Shown: positions 1 through 5,750, counted from the first letter of the stretch. The stretch: DNA of 5,940 bases from UBA1858 sp039182865 (GCA_039182865.1 JBCDBX010000103.1:1-5940); one strand, 5' to 3'. Made by a program: numbers and translations. The notes: a model not told the origin generated them from the sequence alone.

Positions 1-556
1 CCGTTTCAAGTTCGATCGGGCTTAAAGTAATTTTGTTATTCGCTTGTTGATCGTCATACACGATTTTTGAATCGGTAACACGCACACCTTCAATCTCTAA
101 CCCTATTTCTTTACCACTTTGTGAACTACTTTCTTGTGTGCTCGATTCAGTAGTGGTTTGATAAAGATCATCCCAGTTAGTTAGACCACTTTTATTTTTT
201 TGTAAATTAACGTTTAAGCCTTCTAGAATAATCGTGTCGGCTTGTACATTGAATTTAAGCAGACTGATTAAATCGACACTGACACTCACTTGTTTAACTT
301 GGGCAAAAGGCTGATCGCCAAAGCCTGTCGCATTACTTAATTGAGCTTCGCCTAAACTCACTCCAAGTTTTGGAAAAAAAGTAAATCCAATGTCACCGTC
401 TAACGTTAGGATGCGACCCGTTTTGTCTTTTACTACTTCAACTATTTTATCTTTATAGTCATTCGGGTCCACCGTTGCGACTAAAATGCCTGCACCCGCG
501 ACCAGCACTAACACTAAAATAACTAAACCAATAATGAGATATTTAATTAGTTTCAT
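1..556 (-). CDS. AsmA family protein, N-terminal part (cut by window edge)
   Basis: The visible 185 codons are the start of an AsmA-like protein, and the rest lies beyond base 1. Known family members are usually 600 residues or more. They are anchored in the inner membrane, with a large periplasmic part related to bridge-like lipid-transfer proteins, and affect outer-membrane biogenesis. Residues 5-26 form one hydrophobic segment (signal anchor). It is followed by the characteristic block DPNDYKDKIVEVVKDKTGR (30-48), then LDGDIGFTFFPKLGV (52-66), LSNATGFGDQPFAQV (73-87) and the LTNWDDL motif (125-131). A Ser/Thr/Gln-rich stretch (133-147) looks like a linker. The ATG at 554-556 lies 24 bases after the moaC stop and has purine-rich GAGAGGATAGAGAG upstream as a ribosome-binding region, so cotranscription with moaC is plausible. 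I infer no functional link to molybdopterin synthesis. The family is clear; the exact paralogue (AsmA, YhjG and others) cannot be set from this part. Confidence 0.88.
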   Translation of the reverse strand, partial: MKLIKYLIIGLVILVLVLVAGAGILVATVDPNDYKDKIVEVVKDKTGRILTLDGDIGFTFFPKLGVSLGEAQLSNATGFGDQPFAQVKQVSVSVDLISLLKFNVQADTIILEGLNVNLQKNKSGLTNWDDLYQTTTESSTQESSSQSGKEIGLEIEGVRVTDSKIVYDDQQANNKITLSPIELET

Positions 557-580
557 TACTCTCTATCCTCTCGATAAATT

Positions 581-1063
581 TTATTTTTGTTCTCGGGTCC
601 AGTGACCTGACTTACCACCCATTTTTTCAAGTAACTGAATCTGTGACATCGACATACCACGATCCACTGCTTTACACATATCGTAAATGGTCAGTAACGC
701 AATTTGCACTGCGGTTAACGCTTCCATTTCAACCCCGGTTGGGCCACTTGTTTTAACCGTCGCTTGACAATGCACTTGGTGTTTCGACGGCTGGACATCA
801 AAATCAACTTTGACTGAGGTCAATGCAAGTGGATGACATAAAGGCACAAGATCAGAGGTTTTCTTGGCGGCCATAATCCCGGCAATGCGTGCAATACCGA
901 GGACATCGCCTTTTTTATGTCCACCTTGTTGTATTAGATTCAAAGTTTCCGACTGCATGGCGATATAACCTTCTGCGATCGCAACTCGTTGCGTTTGTGG
1001 TTTTTCTCCCACATCGACCATATGGGCTTCACCGGCAGGATTAAAATGTGTAAGTTTACTCAT
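581..1063 (-). CDS. moaC: Cyclic pyranopterin monophosphate synthase MoaC
   Basis: MoaC converts the MoaA product 3',8-cyclo-7,8-dihydro-GTP into cyclic pyranopterin monophosphate, the second step of molybdenum cofactor synthesis, in the cytoplasm as a hexamer. The protein has 160 residues, against about 161 in E. coli, and aligns without gaps as I remember that sequence. All the residues known as important are present at the same numbers: Lys51 (KKGDV), His77 (LCHP, 75-78), Glu112 and Glu114 (GVEMEA), and Asp128 and Lys131 (DMCKA). The start MSKLTHFN followed by GEAHMVDV is typical of the family, so ATG 1061-1063 is chosen. No good Shine-Dalgarno sequence precedes it. The gene is divergent from moaD, and the AsmA-family gene follows 24 bases downstream. 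moaA, the enzyme making its substrate, is not in the window. Confidence 0.97.
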   Translation of the reverse strand: MSKLTHFNPAGEAHMVDVGEKPQTQRVAIAEGYIAMQSETLNLIQQGGHKKGDVLGIARIAGIMAAKKTSDLVPLCHPLALTSVKVDFDVQPSKHQVHCQATVKTSGPTGVEMEALTAVQIALLTIYDMCKAVDRGMSMSQIQLLEKMGGKSGHWTREQK

Positions 1064-1082
1064 AGTGATTATGCTGTATAAA
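1055..1082 (+). promoter_or_regulatory. Possible sigma-70 promoter for moaD
   Basis: A TTTACT hexamer (1055-1060) is followed after 16 bases by TATAAA (1077-1082). Each is a four-to-five-of-six match to the sigma-70 consensus, and the position suits transcription of moaD with a leader of about 35 bases. The -35 box lies inside the first codons of moaC, so the two divergent genes would share and overlap their control region. This rests on sequence match only, and in AT-rich DNA such matches arise by chance. I found no equally good promoter for moaC on the other strand. Confidence 0.3.
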
Positions 1083-1123
1083 ATTAACCAAACTGATGAT
1101 ACACCAACTTAATATCTAAAAAG

Positions 1124-1357
1124 ATGACGATTAATGTGAAATTTTTTGCGAGCTTACGCGAATCGCTTGGCCAAGCGGAAGTTCAAGTGGATTTTGAATC
1201 TAACTTAAGTGTTGAAAATGTTTGGAATACCAGCACTGACCATAAACCACTCGCGGCTAATACCTTATGCGCGGTGAATCAAGAATACGTTAACCTAGCC
1301 TATGTTGTACAAGATGGAGATGAGGTTGCTTTTTTCCCACCGGTCACGGGTGGATAA
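1124..1357 (+). CDS. moaD: Molybdopterin synthase small (sulfur carrier) subunit MoaD
   Basis: MoaD is a ubiquitin-fold sulfur carrier. Its C-terminal Gly-Gly is adenylated by MoeB and charged as a thiocarboxylate, which gives sulfur to cyclic pyranopterin monophosphate inside the MoaD2-MoaE2 molybdopterin synthase. The 77-residue protein (E. coli about 81) starts with the first beta strand and the FFASLRE motif (7-13). It then has a CAVNQEYV segment (49-56) and ends in DGDEVAFFPPVTGG, the family signature with the required terminal Gly-Gly intact. Similar proteins such as ThiS lack this FFPPVTGG ending, so the assignment is firm. The leader has only a weak purine stretch (AAAAAG) directly before the ATG. 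No moaE follows, which is unusual because moaD and moaE are commonly adjacent. The stop codon touches the stop codon of the convergent degQ gene. Confidence 0.95.
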   Translation: MTINVKFFASLRESLGQAEVQVDFESNLSVENVWNTSTDHKPLAANTLCAVNQEYVNLAYVVQDGDEVAFFPPVTGG

Positions 1358-2722
1358 TTAACGAATCACTAAAAACAATCCGCGTTGGCCACGCTGAATA
1401 TTTAATAATAGACCGCGCGGGTCTTCTAGCGCTTGTCTCATTTGATCAAATCCCACAATCGGTTGCTTGTTAATTGAATGGATAATGTCGCCATTGCGCA
1501 AACCCGATTGTGCTGCGGGGCTTGCAGGTTCTAAATCAGACACAATAATCACATTAGAATCACGTCCATTTTTATTTTCAAGGACCGTTAAATTAAACTC
1601 AGCTCCTGCAAGCTGATCCGATATATTTTCACTCTTAATTTTTTTTGATTGTCGTTCAGTAATCTCTGCAAATAAACTCATGGCTTTGCCATTGCGCACC
1701 ACATCCATTTCGATTTCCGTACCGACACGTAACAAGCCAATCATATTGCGCACGTCGGCAGAGTCTTCAACAGCTTCGCCATTAAAGGCAACAATGACAT
1801 CACCGGTTTTTAGTCCGGCTTTGTCTGCCGCAGAATCATCTTCAACACTGGCGACCACAACACCCTTGCTTTGATCAATATCAAATGCTTCTGCAAGTTC
1901 TTGCGTTAAGTCTTGTGCGGTAAATCCAAGACGACCACGTTTGACTTCACCATGCTCAATGAGTTGAGCGGTTATCTGTTGCGCCATGTTGACGGGGATA
2001 GCAAACCCAATTCCGACACTTCCACCGCTTGGCCCGACAATGGCGGTATTAATCCCCACGAGTTCACCGCGTAAGTTAACGAGAGCGCCGCCCGAGTTTC
2101 CAGGATTAATTGACGCATCGGTTTGAATAAAATCTTCATACGATTCAATGCCAAGTTTGCTACGACCTAAGGCACTGACAATCCCAGACGTCACGGTTTG
2201 CTCTAAACCAAAGGGATTACCGATAGCAACCACAAAGTCGCCGACGCGTAATTTTTCTGAATCCGCAATGTCAATTTCTTTAAGATTATCGGCTTCGACT
2301 TGGATCACAGCGATATCAGCCCCCTCATCACGACCGATCACAAGCGCATCGAGTTTACGACCATCATTCAAAGTCACAACAATATCATCGGCACTTTCAA
2401 TCACATGACTATTCGTCAAAATATGTCCTGCTTTAGCATCAATAATCACACCTGATCCTAAGCCCGTACGCTTACGTTCTGTTTGTTGTTGCGGGACATC
2501 GAAAAAACGGCGGAAGAAAGGATCATTGAACAAAGGACTGCGCTGTATCACAGTACTTGTCGTTGCAATGTTCACTACACTTGGACTGACTTTCTCAATC
2601 ATGGGTGCAAGTGTTGGCAAATCTTCACCATTCACTGCTAGCGGTAAACGCGCTTCAACTAGCTGGGTAGTGGTGGCTGCTCCAAAGAAAAATACAAAGA
2701 ACGATAAAAGAATATTTTTCAT
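1358..2722 (-). CDS. degQ: Periplasmic serine protease/chaperone, DegQ (Do/HtrA) family
   Basis: This is an HtrA-family envelope protease that degrades or holds misfolded periplasmic proteins. The 454-residue protein begins with a Sec signal peptide: a basic start, a hydrophobic core at about 4-16 and a likely cleavage site after Ala24. A trypsin-like domain follows with the complete catalytic triad: His106 (TNSHVI), Asp136 (GADIAV) and Ser210 (NPGNSGGA). Two PDZ domains follow, about 262-355 (starting RGRLGF) and 372-450. Two PDZ domains and a cleavable signal peptide fit DegQ/DegP rather than the anchored one-PDZ DegS. The short region before His106 and the total length (E. coli DegQ about 455) favour DegQ over DegP, but I am not certain of the paralogue. 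AAGAAGA (2730-2736) sits 7 bases before the ATG as ribosome-binding site. The gene lies 19 bases after cbpA, so the two probably share a transcript. Confidence 0.95.
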   Translation of the reverse strand: MKNILLSFFVFFFGAATTTQLVEARLPLAVNGEDLPTLAPMIEKVSPSVVNIATTSTVIQRSPLFNDPFFRRFFDVPQQQTERKRTGLGSGVIIDAKAGHILTNSHVIESADDIVVTLNDGRKLDALVIGRDEGADIAVIQVEADNLKEIDIADSEKLRVGDFVVAIGNPFGLEQTVTSGIVSALGRSKLGIESYEDFIQTDASINPGNSGGALVNLRGELVGINTAIVGPSGGSVGIGFAIPVNMAQQITAQLIEHGEVKRGRLGFTAQDLTQELAEAFDIDQSKGVVVASVEDDSAADKAGLKTGDVIVAFNGEAVEDSADVRNMIGLLRVGTEIEMDVVRNGKAMSLFAEITERQSKKIKSENISDQLAGAEFNLTVLENKNGRDSNVIIVSDLEPASPAAQSGLRNGDIIHSINKQPIVGFDQMRQALEDPRGLLLNIQRGQRGLFLVIR

Positions 2723-2741
2723 TTATAAATCTTCTTATAAT

Positions 2742-3686
2742 TTATTTTTGACGTGGATTAAAATCAAAAGCATCCTTCATGGATTGATACATTTCTTTTT
2801 CCTGGTCCGTATTCGCAGGCGGTGTTGCAATGTTTAAACAGACATACAAATCCCCCGCAGGAGACCCGGGTAACCCTTTACCTGTTAATCGCATCTTGCG
2901 ACCGCTTTGTGAGCCAGCAGGAATTTTTAATTCGACGGTGCCGCCTAAAGTTGCCACAGGAACTTTTTCGCCGAGCGCCGCTTCCCAAGGGGTGATAATT
3001 AGATCCACATAAACATCCTTATCTTTAAGGGTAAAGGTGACATCATCAACCACTGTCACTTCCAGATACAAGTCACCGTTTGGACCCCCATTCATTCCTG
3101 GTGTTCCTTGGCCGCTTAATCTAATTTTCTTGCCGGTAGTAATGCCCTTAGGAATTTTAACTTGCAAAGACTTTCCATTACTTAATCGAATACTGCGTGT
3201 GGTGCCATGGAAGGCATCATGAATAGACACGTCAATAGTAGCTGTTTGGTCTTGACCCGCCTGCTGAAAACCTTGGCTGCTGAACCCTTCACTGCTAAAG
3301 CCTTGGCCACCAAAGCCATGACCACCAGCTTGTTGCGCGAAACCCCCGCCAAAGATACTTTCAAAGAAGTCACTAAAACCACTAGCACCACCCTGAAAAC
3401 CTTGTGAACTAAAACCTCCAAAACCTGCTTGCTCCCAACCAGGTGGTGGACGGAATTCTTGACCGGCTTTCCAGTTCGCACCTAACTGATCATAGGCTTG
3501 TCGCTTTTGGCTATCTTTTAAGACTTCATAAGCTTCACCGATTTCTTTGAATTTAGCTTCGGCATCACTTTCTTTACTTACATCTGGATGATACTTACGC
3601 GCAAGACGACGGTAAGCCTTTTTAATTTCAGCTTCGTCGGCATTACGTTCTACACCCAGTATTTTGTAATAGTCTTTATATTCCAC
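2742..3686 (-). CDS. cbpA: Class B J-domain co-chaperone, CbpA-like (DnaJ family)
   Basis: This Hsp40 protein stimulates the ATPase of DnaK and delivers unfolded clients; E. coli CbpA also binds curved DNA. The 314-residue protein (E. coli CbpA about 306) has an N-terminal J domain (5-68) with the essential HPD at 33-35. A Gly/Phe-rich linker follows (about 88-145) that carries the octapeptide GFSSQGFQ twice (91-98 and 134-141). The C-terminal client-binding domains run from about 146, with GQGTPGMNGGPNGDLYLEV (192-210), ITPWEAALGEKVPV (231-244) and GKGLPGSPAGDLYV (269-282). The zinc-finger CXXCXGXG repeats of DnaJ are absent. The start codon is GTG (3684-3686): an in-frame TAA lies three codons upstream and the J domain begins at residue 5, so no other start fits. 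The Shine-Dalgarno sequence is poor. In E. coli cbpA is followed by its inhibitor gene cbpM; here degQ follows instead. The hsp20 terminator lies just upstream, and I see no clear promoter in the short gap. Confidence 0.94.
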   Translation of the reverse strand: MEYKDYYKILGVERNADEAEIKKAYRRLARKYHPDVSKESDAEAKFKEIGEAYEVLKDSQKRQAYDQLGANWKAGQEFRPPPGWEQAGFGGFSSQGFQGGASGFSDFFESIFGGGFAQQAGGHGFGGQGFSSEGFSSQGFQQAGQDQTATIDVSIHDAFHGTTRSIRLSNGKSLQVKIPKGITTGKKIRLSGQGTPGMNGGPNGDLYLEVTVVDDVTFTLKDKDVYVDLIITPWEAALGEKVPVATLGGTVELKIPAGSQSGRKMRLTGKGLPGSPAGDLYVCLNIATPPANTDQEKEMYQSMKDAFDFNPRQK

Positions 3687-3716
3687 GTTTAGTTACTTTT
3701 TCTATAGTGTCTCCAA

Positions 3717-3743
3717 CAAAAGACGCCGCGAATAATCGCGGCG
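3717..3743 (-). terminator. Rho-independent terminator after hsp20
   Basis: On the minus strand a perfect 7-bp GC stem, CGCCGCG / CGCGGCG, closes a 6-base ATTATT loop (stem arms 3737-3743 and 3724-3730). It is followed directly by TCTTTTG. It begins about 30 bases past the hsp20 stop codon and ends about 30 bases before the cbpA start. The T-tract is interrupted, so some read-through into cbpA-degQ is possible. The opposite strand has only AACAAAAGA before the stem and no T-run after it, so the terminator faces one way. Confidence 0.8.
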
Positions 3744-3772
3744 CCCTGCTTCCTTGCTACTTCCAATGTTTG

Positions 3773-4198
3773 TTACTGCACTTCGATTTTACGTTGTGCT
3801 CTTTCCAGCTTAGGGACTCTCACATCCAGCACTCCATGCTGGTTTTTTGCAGTAATATTATCTGCATCTACATTATCTGGCAGTCGAAAGGTTCTCTGAA
3901 AGGAACCATGGGTTCGCTCAATGCGTTTATACCCATTCTGTTCTGTTTCATCGCTCTCGATTCGCTCACCTTTTATTGTCAATGCATTATCTTGAAACAA
4001 TATTTCAATATCCTTTGCATCAACGCCAGGCAGGTCTGCTTTTAGTAGGTAGTGATCATCTTCTTCAATGACATCTACGGCTGGTACCCAGTTTGCTGCC
4101 TGATTAAACTGACTATTAGCAGCACTAAACCAATTATCCATGTCATTATGAAGTTCTCTCCACAGGCTGACCGGTTTCACATTCATTCTTGCTAACAT
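3773..4198 (-). CDS. Small heat-shock protein, Hsp20/alpha-crystallin family
   Basis: Small heat-shock proteins are ATP-independent holdases that bind unfolding cytoplasmic proteins and pass them to DnaK and ClpB. The 141-residue protein has a Trp- and Phe-containing N-terminal arm (1-36). The alpha-crystallin domain (about 37-131) contains VPAVDVIEEDDHYLLKADLPG (38-58), GSFQRTFRLPDNVD (98-111) and the hallmark HGVLDVRVPK (121-130), close to the consensus NGVLxVxxPK. The tail ends in RKIEVQ, where Ile138 and Val140 form the IxI/V motif that links subunits into oligomers. This arrangement is like the class A HspA/Hsp18-type bacterial proteins rather than E. coli IbpA. GGAG (4206-4209) lies 7 bases before the ATG, a good ribosome-binding site. 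Two sigma-32-like promoters precede the gene and a terminator follows it, so it is probably a single-gene, heat-inducible unit. It heads the cbpA-degQ block on the same strand. Confidence 0.95.
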   Translation of the reverse strand: MLARMNVKPVSLWRELHNDMDNWFSAANSQFNQAANWVPAVDVIEEDDHYLLKADLPGVDAKDIEILFQDNALTIKGERIESDETEQNGYKRIERTHGSFQRTFRLPDNVDADNITAKNQHGVLDVRVPKLERAQRKIEVQ

Positions 4199-4229
4199 TT
4201 AATTACTCCAATTAACTTACTTAAAATTT

Positions 4230-4258
4230 ATGTGGGGATGACTTATCTTAAATTCAAG
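4230..4258 (-). promoter_or_regulatory. Sigma-32-like heat-shock promoter, proximal copy (P1) for hsp20
   Basis: On the minus strand CTTGAA (4253-4258) is followed after 15 bases by CCCCACAT (4230-4237). The sigma-32 (RpoH) consensus is CTTGAA, 13-17 bases, CCCCATnT, so both boxes and the spacing fit well. Transcription would begin near 4223, giving a leader of about 25 bases containing the GGAG ribosome-binding site of hsp20. That leader is too short for a ROSE-type RNA thermometer, so control would be at initiation. The match is seen directly; activity is inferred. Confidence 0.72.
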
Positions 4259-4280
4259 TTTGTATGAGTCGGTTGAAGTA

Positions 4281-4310
4281 CATCCCCTTCATAGTTACAA
4301 GGTGGGGATG
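4281..4310. repeat. Inverted CATCCCC/GGGGATG pair in the hsp20 upstream region
   Basis: CATCCCC at 4281-4287 is the exact reverse complement of GGGGATG at 4304-4310, part of the distal promoter, and also of GGGGATG at 4234-4240 in the proximal one. The pair can form a 7-bp stem with a 16-base loop. TTGAAG (4273-4278) sits only two bases before CATCCCC, far too close for a sigma-32 promoter on the plus strand. This may be a remnant of a further promoter copy in reverse or a chance match; no function can be assigned. Confidence 0.35.
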
Positions 4311-4328
4311 ATTAGCTAGAATTCAAGG
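4300..4328 (-). promoter_or_regulatory. Sigma-32-like heat-shock promoter, distal copy (P2)
   Basis: On the minus strand CCTTGAA (4322-4328) is followed after 14 bases by CCCCACCT (4300-4307). It repeats the proximal promoter about 70 bases further upstream: GTGGGGATGA is identical at 4232-4241 and 4302-4311, and AATTCAAG is identical at 4251-4258 and 4320-4327, while the bases between differ. The predicted start near 4293 would give hsp20 a leader of about 95 bases. The -35 box lies only about 20 bases past the stop codon of the asparaginase-like gene. Confidence 0.6.
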
Positions 4329-4345
4329 TATTTAGCAAATATTTT

Positions 4346-4828
4346 TTACTTATTTTCAAAGCGGCCTGCGTCGCGATTTTTCTGAACTTCATCAGCACTA
4401 AATAACTGACCATTCATTGCGATATAAATTCCTGATGCCAGCGTTGAGGCAGCTGCAGATGCAAAACCTATATTAAAAATAGCATCGCTATCTTTAAATC
4501 TTGCAGGTTGCATTGCGCCCACCAATATAACTGTTTTATCTTTAATAGTAGATAATGCTAGTGCGGACTCCACCATCTTATCTGTACCATGAATGATTAT
4601 AATGCGTGTATGCTTTTCAGCGTGTACTTTTTCAACAATATCATGTCGGTCCTCATCAGTAATATCGAGACTATCTTTTTTTAAGATACTTTCGATTTCA
4701 TAATCAAAATTAACATTCGCTTGTTGCAGTATCCATTCAACTTGTGGATCGCCAATTTGATAATCACTTAAAGCGTCAAAATATACTTTATCAAAAGTAC
4801 CACCAGTGCATAGTATTTTTATTTTCAT
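4346..4828 (-). CDS. Short single-domain asparaginase-like protein (asparaginase N-terminal domain only)
   Basis: The 160-residue protein matches only the N-terminal domain of bacterial L-asparaginases, which are normally about 330 residues with a second, C-terminal domain. Visible motifs are CTGGTFDK (7-14), where Thr11 aligns with the nucleophile Thr12 of E. coli AnsB; HGTDKM (80-85), where Thr82-Asp83 match Thr89-Asp90; and VILVGAMQPARFKDSDA (100-116). Lys150 in EVQKN may match the catalytic Lys162. The catalytic residues thus look kept, but the C-domain, which supplies substrate contacts from the partner subunit, is absent. The gene ends cleanly in heat-shock promoter sequence with no C-domain remnant, so it seems a genuine short family rather than a broken gene. 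Its substrate is unknown; a plain asparaginase name would be unsafe. The ATG lies 4 bases after the yicC stop, so translation is probably coupled to yicC. Confidence 0.85.
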   Translation of the reverse strand: MKIKILCTGGTFDKVYFDALSDYQIGDPQVEWILQQANVNFDYEIESILKKDSLDITDEDRHDIVEKVHAEKHTRIIIIHGTDKMVESALALSTIKDKTVILVGAMQPARFKDSDAIFNIGFASAAASTLASGIYIAMNGQLFSADEVQKNRDAGRFENK

Positions 4829-4832
4829 TTAT

Positions 4833-5699
4833 TTACTCAATGTTTTGAACTTGCTCGCGCATTTGCTCTATGTTGACTTTCATATCAACAGCTGCTTGCG
4901 TAGTGACAATGTCAGCCGACTTTGAACTTAATGTATTTGCTTCACGATTAAGTTCTTGCATTAAAAAATCTAAACGTCGACCTACTGGCTGATCCTTATT
5001 AATGACAGTATGGAGTTCTTTTAAATGACTCTCTAATCGATCAAGCTCTTCATCCACATCTAATTTTTGAGTGATAAATACAAGCTCTTGTTCTAAACGA
5101 TTAGAATCCACTTCGACTTGCAACTCTTCAATACGTGACATAACTTTGTTACGAATAGCATTAAGTACTTCCAGGCGACGTATACGAACGGTTTGTACGA
5201 GTTCTTTTAGATGATCGCCACGTTGTGCAATCAAATCTTGCATGCGTTCGCCTTCTTCTTGTCGATTAGCAATTAGAGCATCAATAGATTTATCAAACGA
5301 CTGTTTAACTAATTTAATCAATTCAGTTTGATCAATTTGGGTCTGTTCGGTCACGCCTGGCCAGCTCAGGACATCCATCGGATTGACAGGGCTAAGCTCT
5401 GGCACTTTTGCACGCAAACTTTTTGTTTGCTGCAATAAACTGTCCACTAATTTTTCGTTGATACTCAAATCAATTTCTGTTTCTGCAGTGGGACGCAATC
5501 GAAAGGTACAATCGACTTTACCGCGACTCAACCTATCTTGAATTATTTTGCGCAACTCGAACTCCGCCGCCCGCACCTCTTCCATTAATCGAAAATTTAC
5601 TTCTAAATAGCGATGATTAACCGAACGCAACTCCCAGGAAATATTTCCCAAAGCATGATTTTCTTCGACTCGCGCAAACGCGGTCATACTTTTAAGCAT
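4833..5699 (-). CDS. yicC: YicC/YloC family endoribonuclease
   Basis: YicC-family proteins are cytoplasmic endoribonucleases; E. coli YicC has been linked to turnover of the small RNA RyhB. The 288-residue protein (E. coli 287) opens with the family signature MLKSMTAFAR and then WELRSVNHRYLE (22-33) and LSRGKVDC (57-64) in the N-terminal YicC domain. It has the conserved EEGERM (148-153). The C-terminal domain (formerly DUF1732) contains LDVDEELDRLESHL (213-226) and GRRLDFLMQELNREANTLSSK (240-260), and the protein ends in IEQMREQVQNIE, nearly identical to E. coli. The middle (about 150-235) is charged and looks helical. AAGGAG (5705-5710) 5 bases before the ATG is a strong ribosome-binding site. 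The gene is divergent from rph, an arrangement also found in E. coli, and the short asparaginase-like gene follows 4 bases downstream. Confidence 0.96.
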   Translation of the reverse strand: MLKSMTAFARVEENHALGNISWELRSVNHRYLEVNFRLMEEVRAAEFELRKIIQDRLSRGKVDCTFRLRPTAETEIDLSINEKLVDSLLQQTKSLRAKVPELSPVNPMDVLSWPGVTEQTQIDQTELIKLVKQSFDKSIDALIANRQEEGERMQDLIAQRGDHLKELVQTVRIRRLEVLNAIRNKVMSRIEELQVEVDSNRLEQELVFITQKLDVDEELDRLESHLKELHTVINKDQPVGRRLDFLMQELNREANTLSSKSADIVTTQAAVDMKVNIEQMREQVQNIE

Positions 5700-5720
5700 A
5701 TTTGCTCCTTGACGATTTAA

Positions 5721-5750
5721 TTGGTTCCCGAACTAACAAACTTCTATAAT
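5721..5750 (+). promoter_or_regulatory. Probable sigma-70 promoter of rph with GC-rich discriminator
   Basis: A perfect TATAAT (5745-5750) lies 33 bases before the rph start codon. TTGGTT (5721-5726) is the best -35 candidate with an 18-base spacer, a weak match. The bases directly after the -10 box are GCGCGCC, like the GC-rich discriminators of ribosomal and tRNA promoters that ppGpp and DksA repress. An imperfect palindrome, TTgGTTC-CC-GAACtAA (5721-5736), covers the -35 area. I found no convincing separate promoter for yicC in the same gap. Confidence 0.5.

Noticed and set aside
1331..1353. Hairpin CCACC...GGTGG next to a run of T at the end of moaD, resembling a terminator.
   Set aside because: On the plus strand the T-run precedes the hairpin, and on the minus strand A's follow it, so neither orientation gives an intrinsic terminator. 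The bases simply encode the conserved FFPPVTGG end of MoaD.
2526..2837. Plus-strand open frame of 103 codons with a hydrophobic start.
   Set aside because: It lies opposite the degQ signal-peptide and cbpA 3' coding sequence and matches no family I know. Both minus-strand genes are certain.
3182..3481. Minus-strand open frame of 99 codons inside cbpA, in another frame.
   Set aside because: It is a by-product of the repetitive Gly/Phe linker sequence; the true frame has the full J domain and client-binding domains.
3707..4045. Plus-strand frame of 112 codons, Cys- and Phe-rich.
   Set aside because: It is opposite hsp20 and across its terminator, has no recognisable domain, and its composition looks like antisense of a real gene.
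4199..4223. RNA thermometer (ROSE or fourU) in the hsp20 leader.
   Set aside because: The leader from the proximal promoter is about 25 bases and shows no sequence that pairs well with the GGAG site.
4272..4290. Plus-strand GTTGAA followed by CATCCCC as a sigma-32 promoter.
   Set aside because: Only a few bases separate the two boxes, far below the 13-17 needed, and no plus-strand gene follows.
4330..4342. TATTT-AGC-AAATA inverted repeat after the asparaginase-like gene as a terminator.
   Set aside because: The stem is 5 bp of A/T only and has no following T-tract on the minus strand, so it would not stop transcription.
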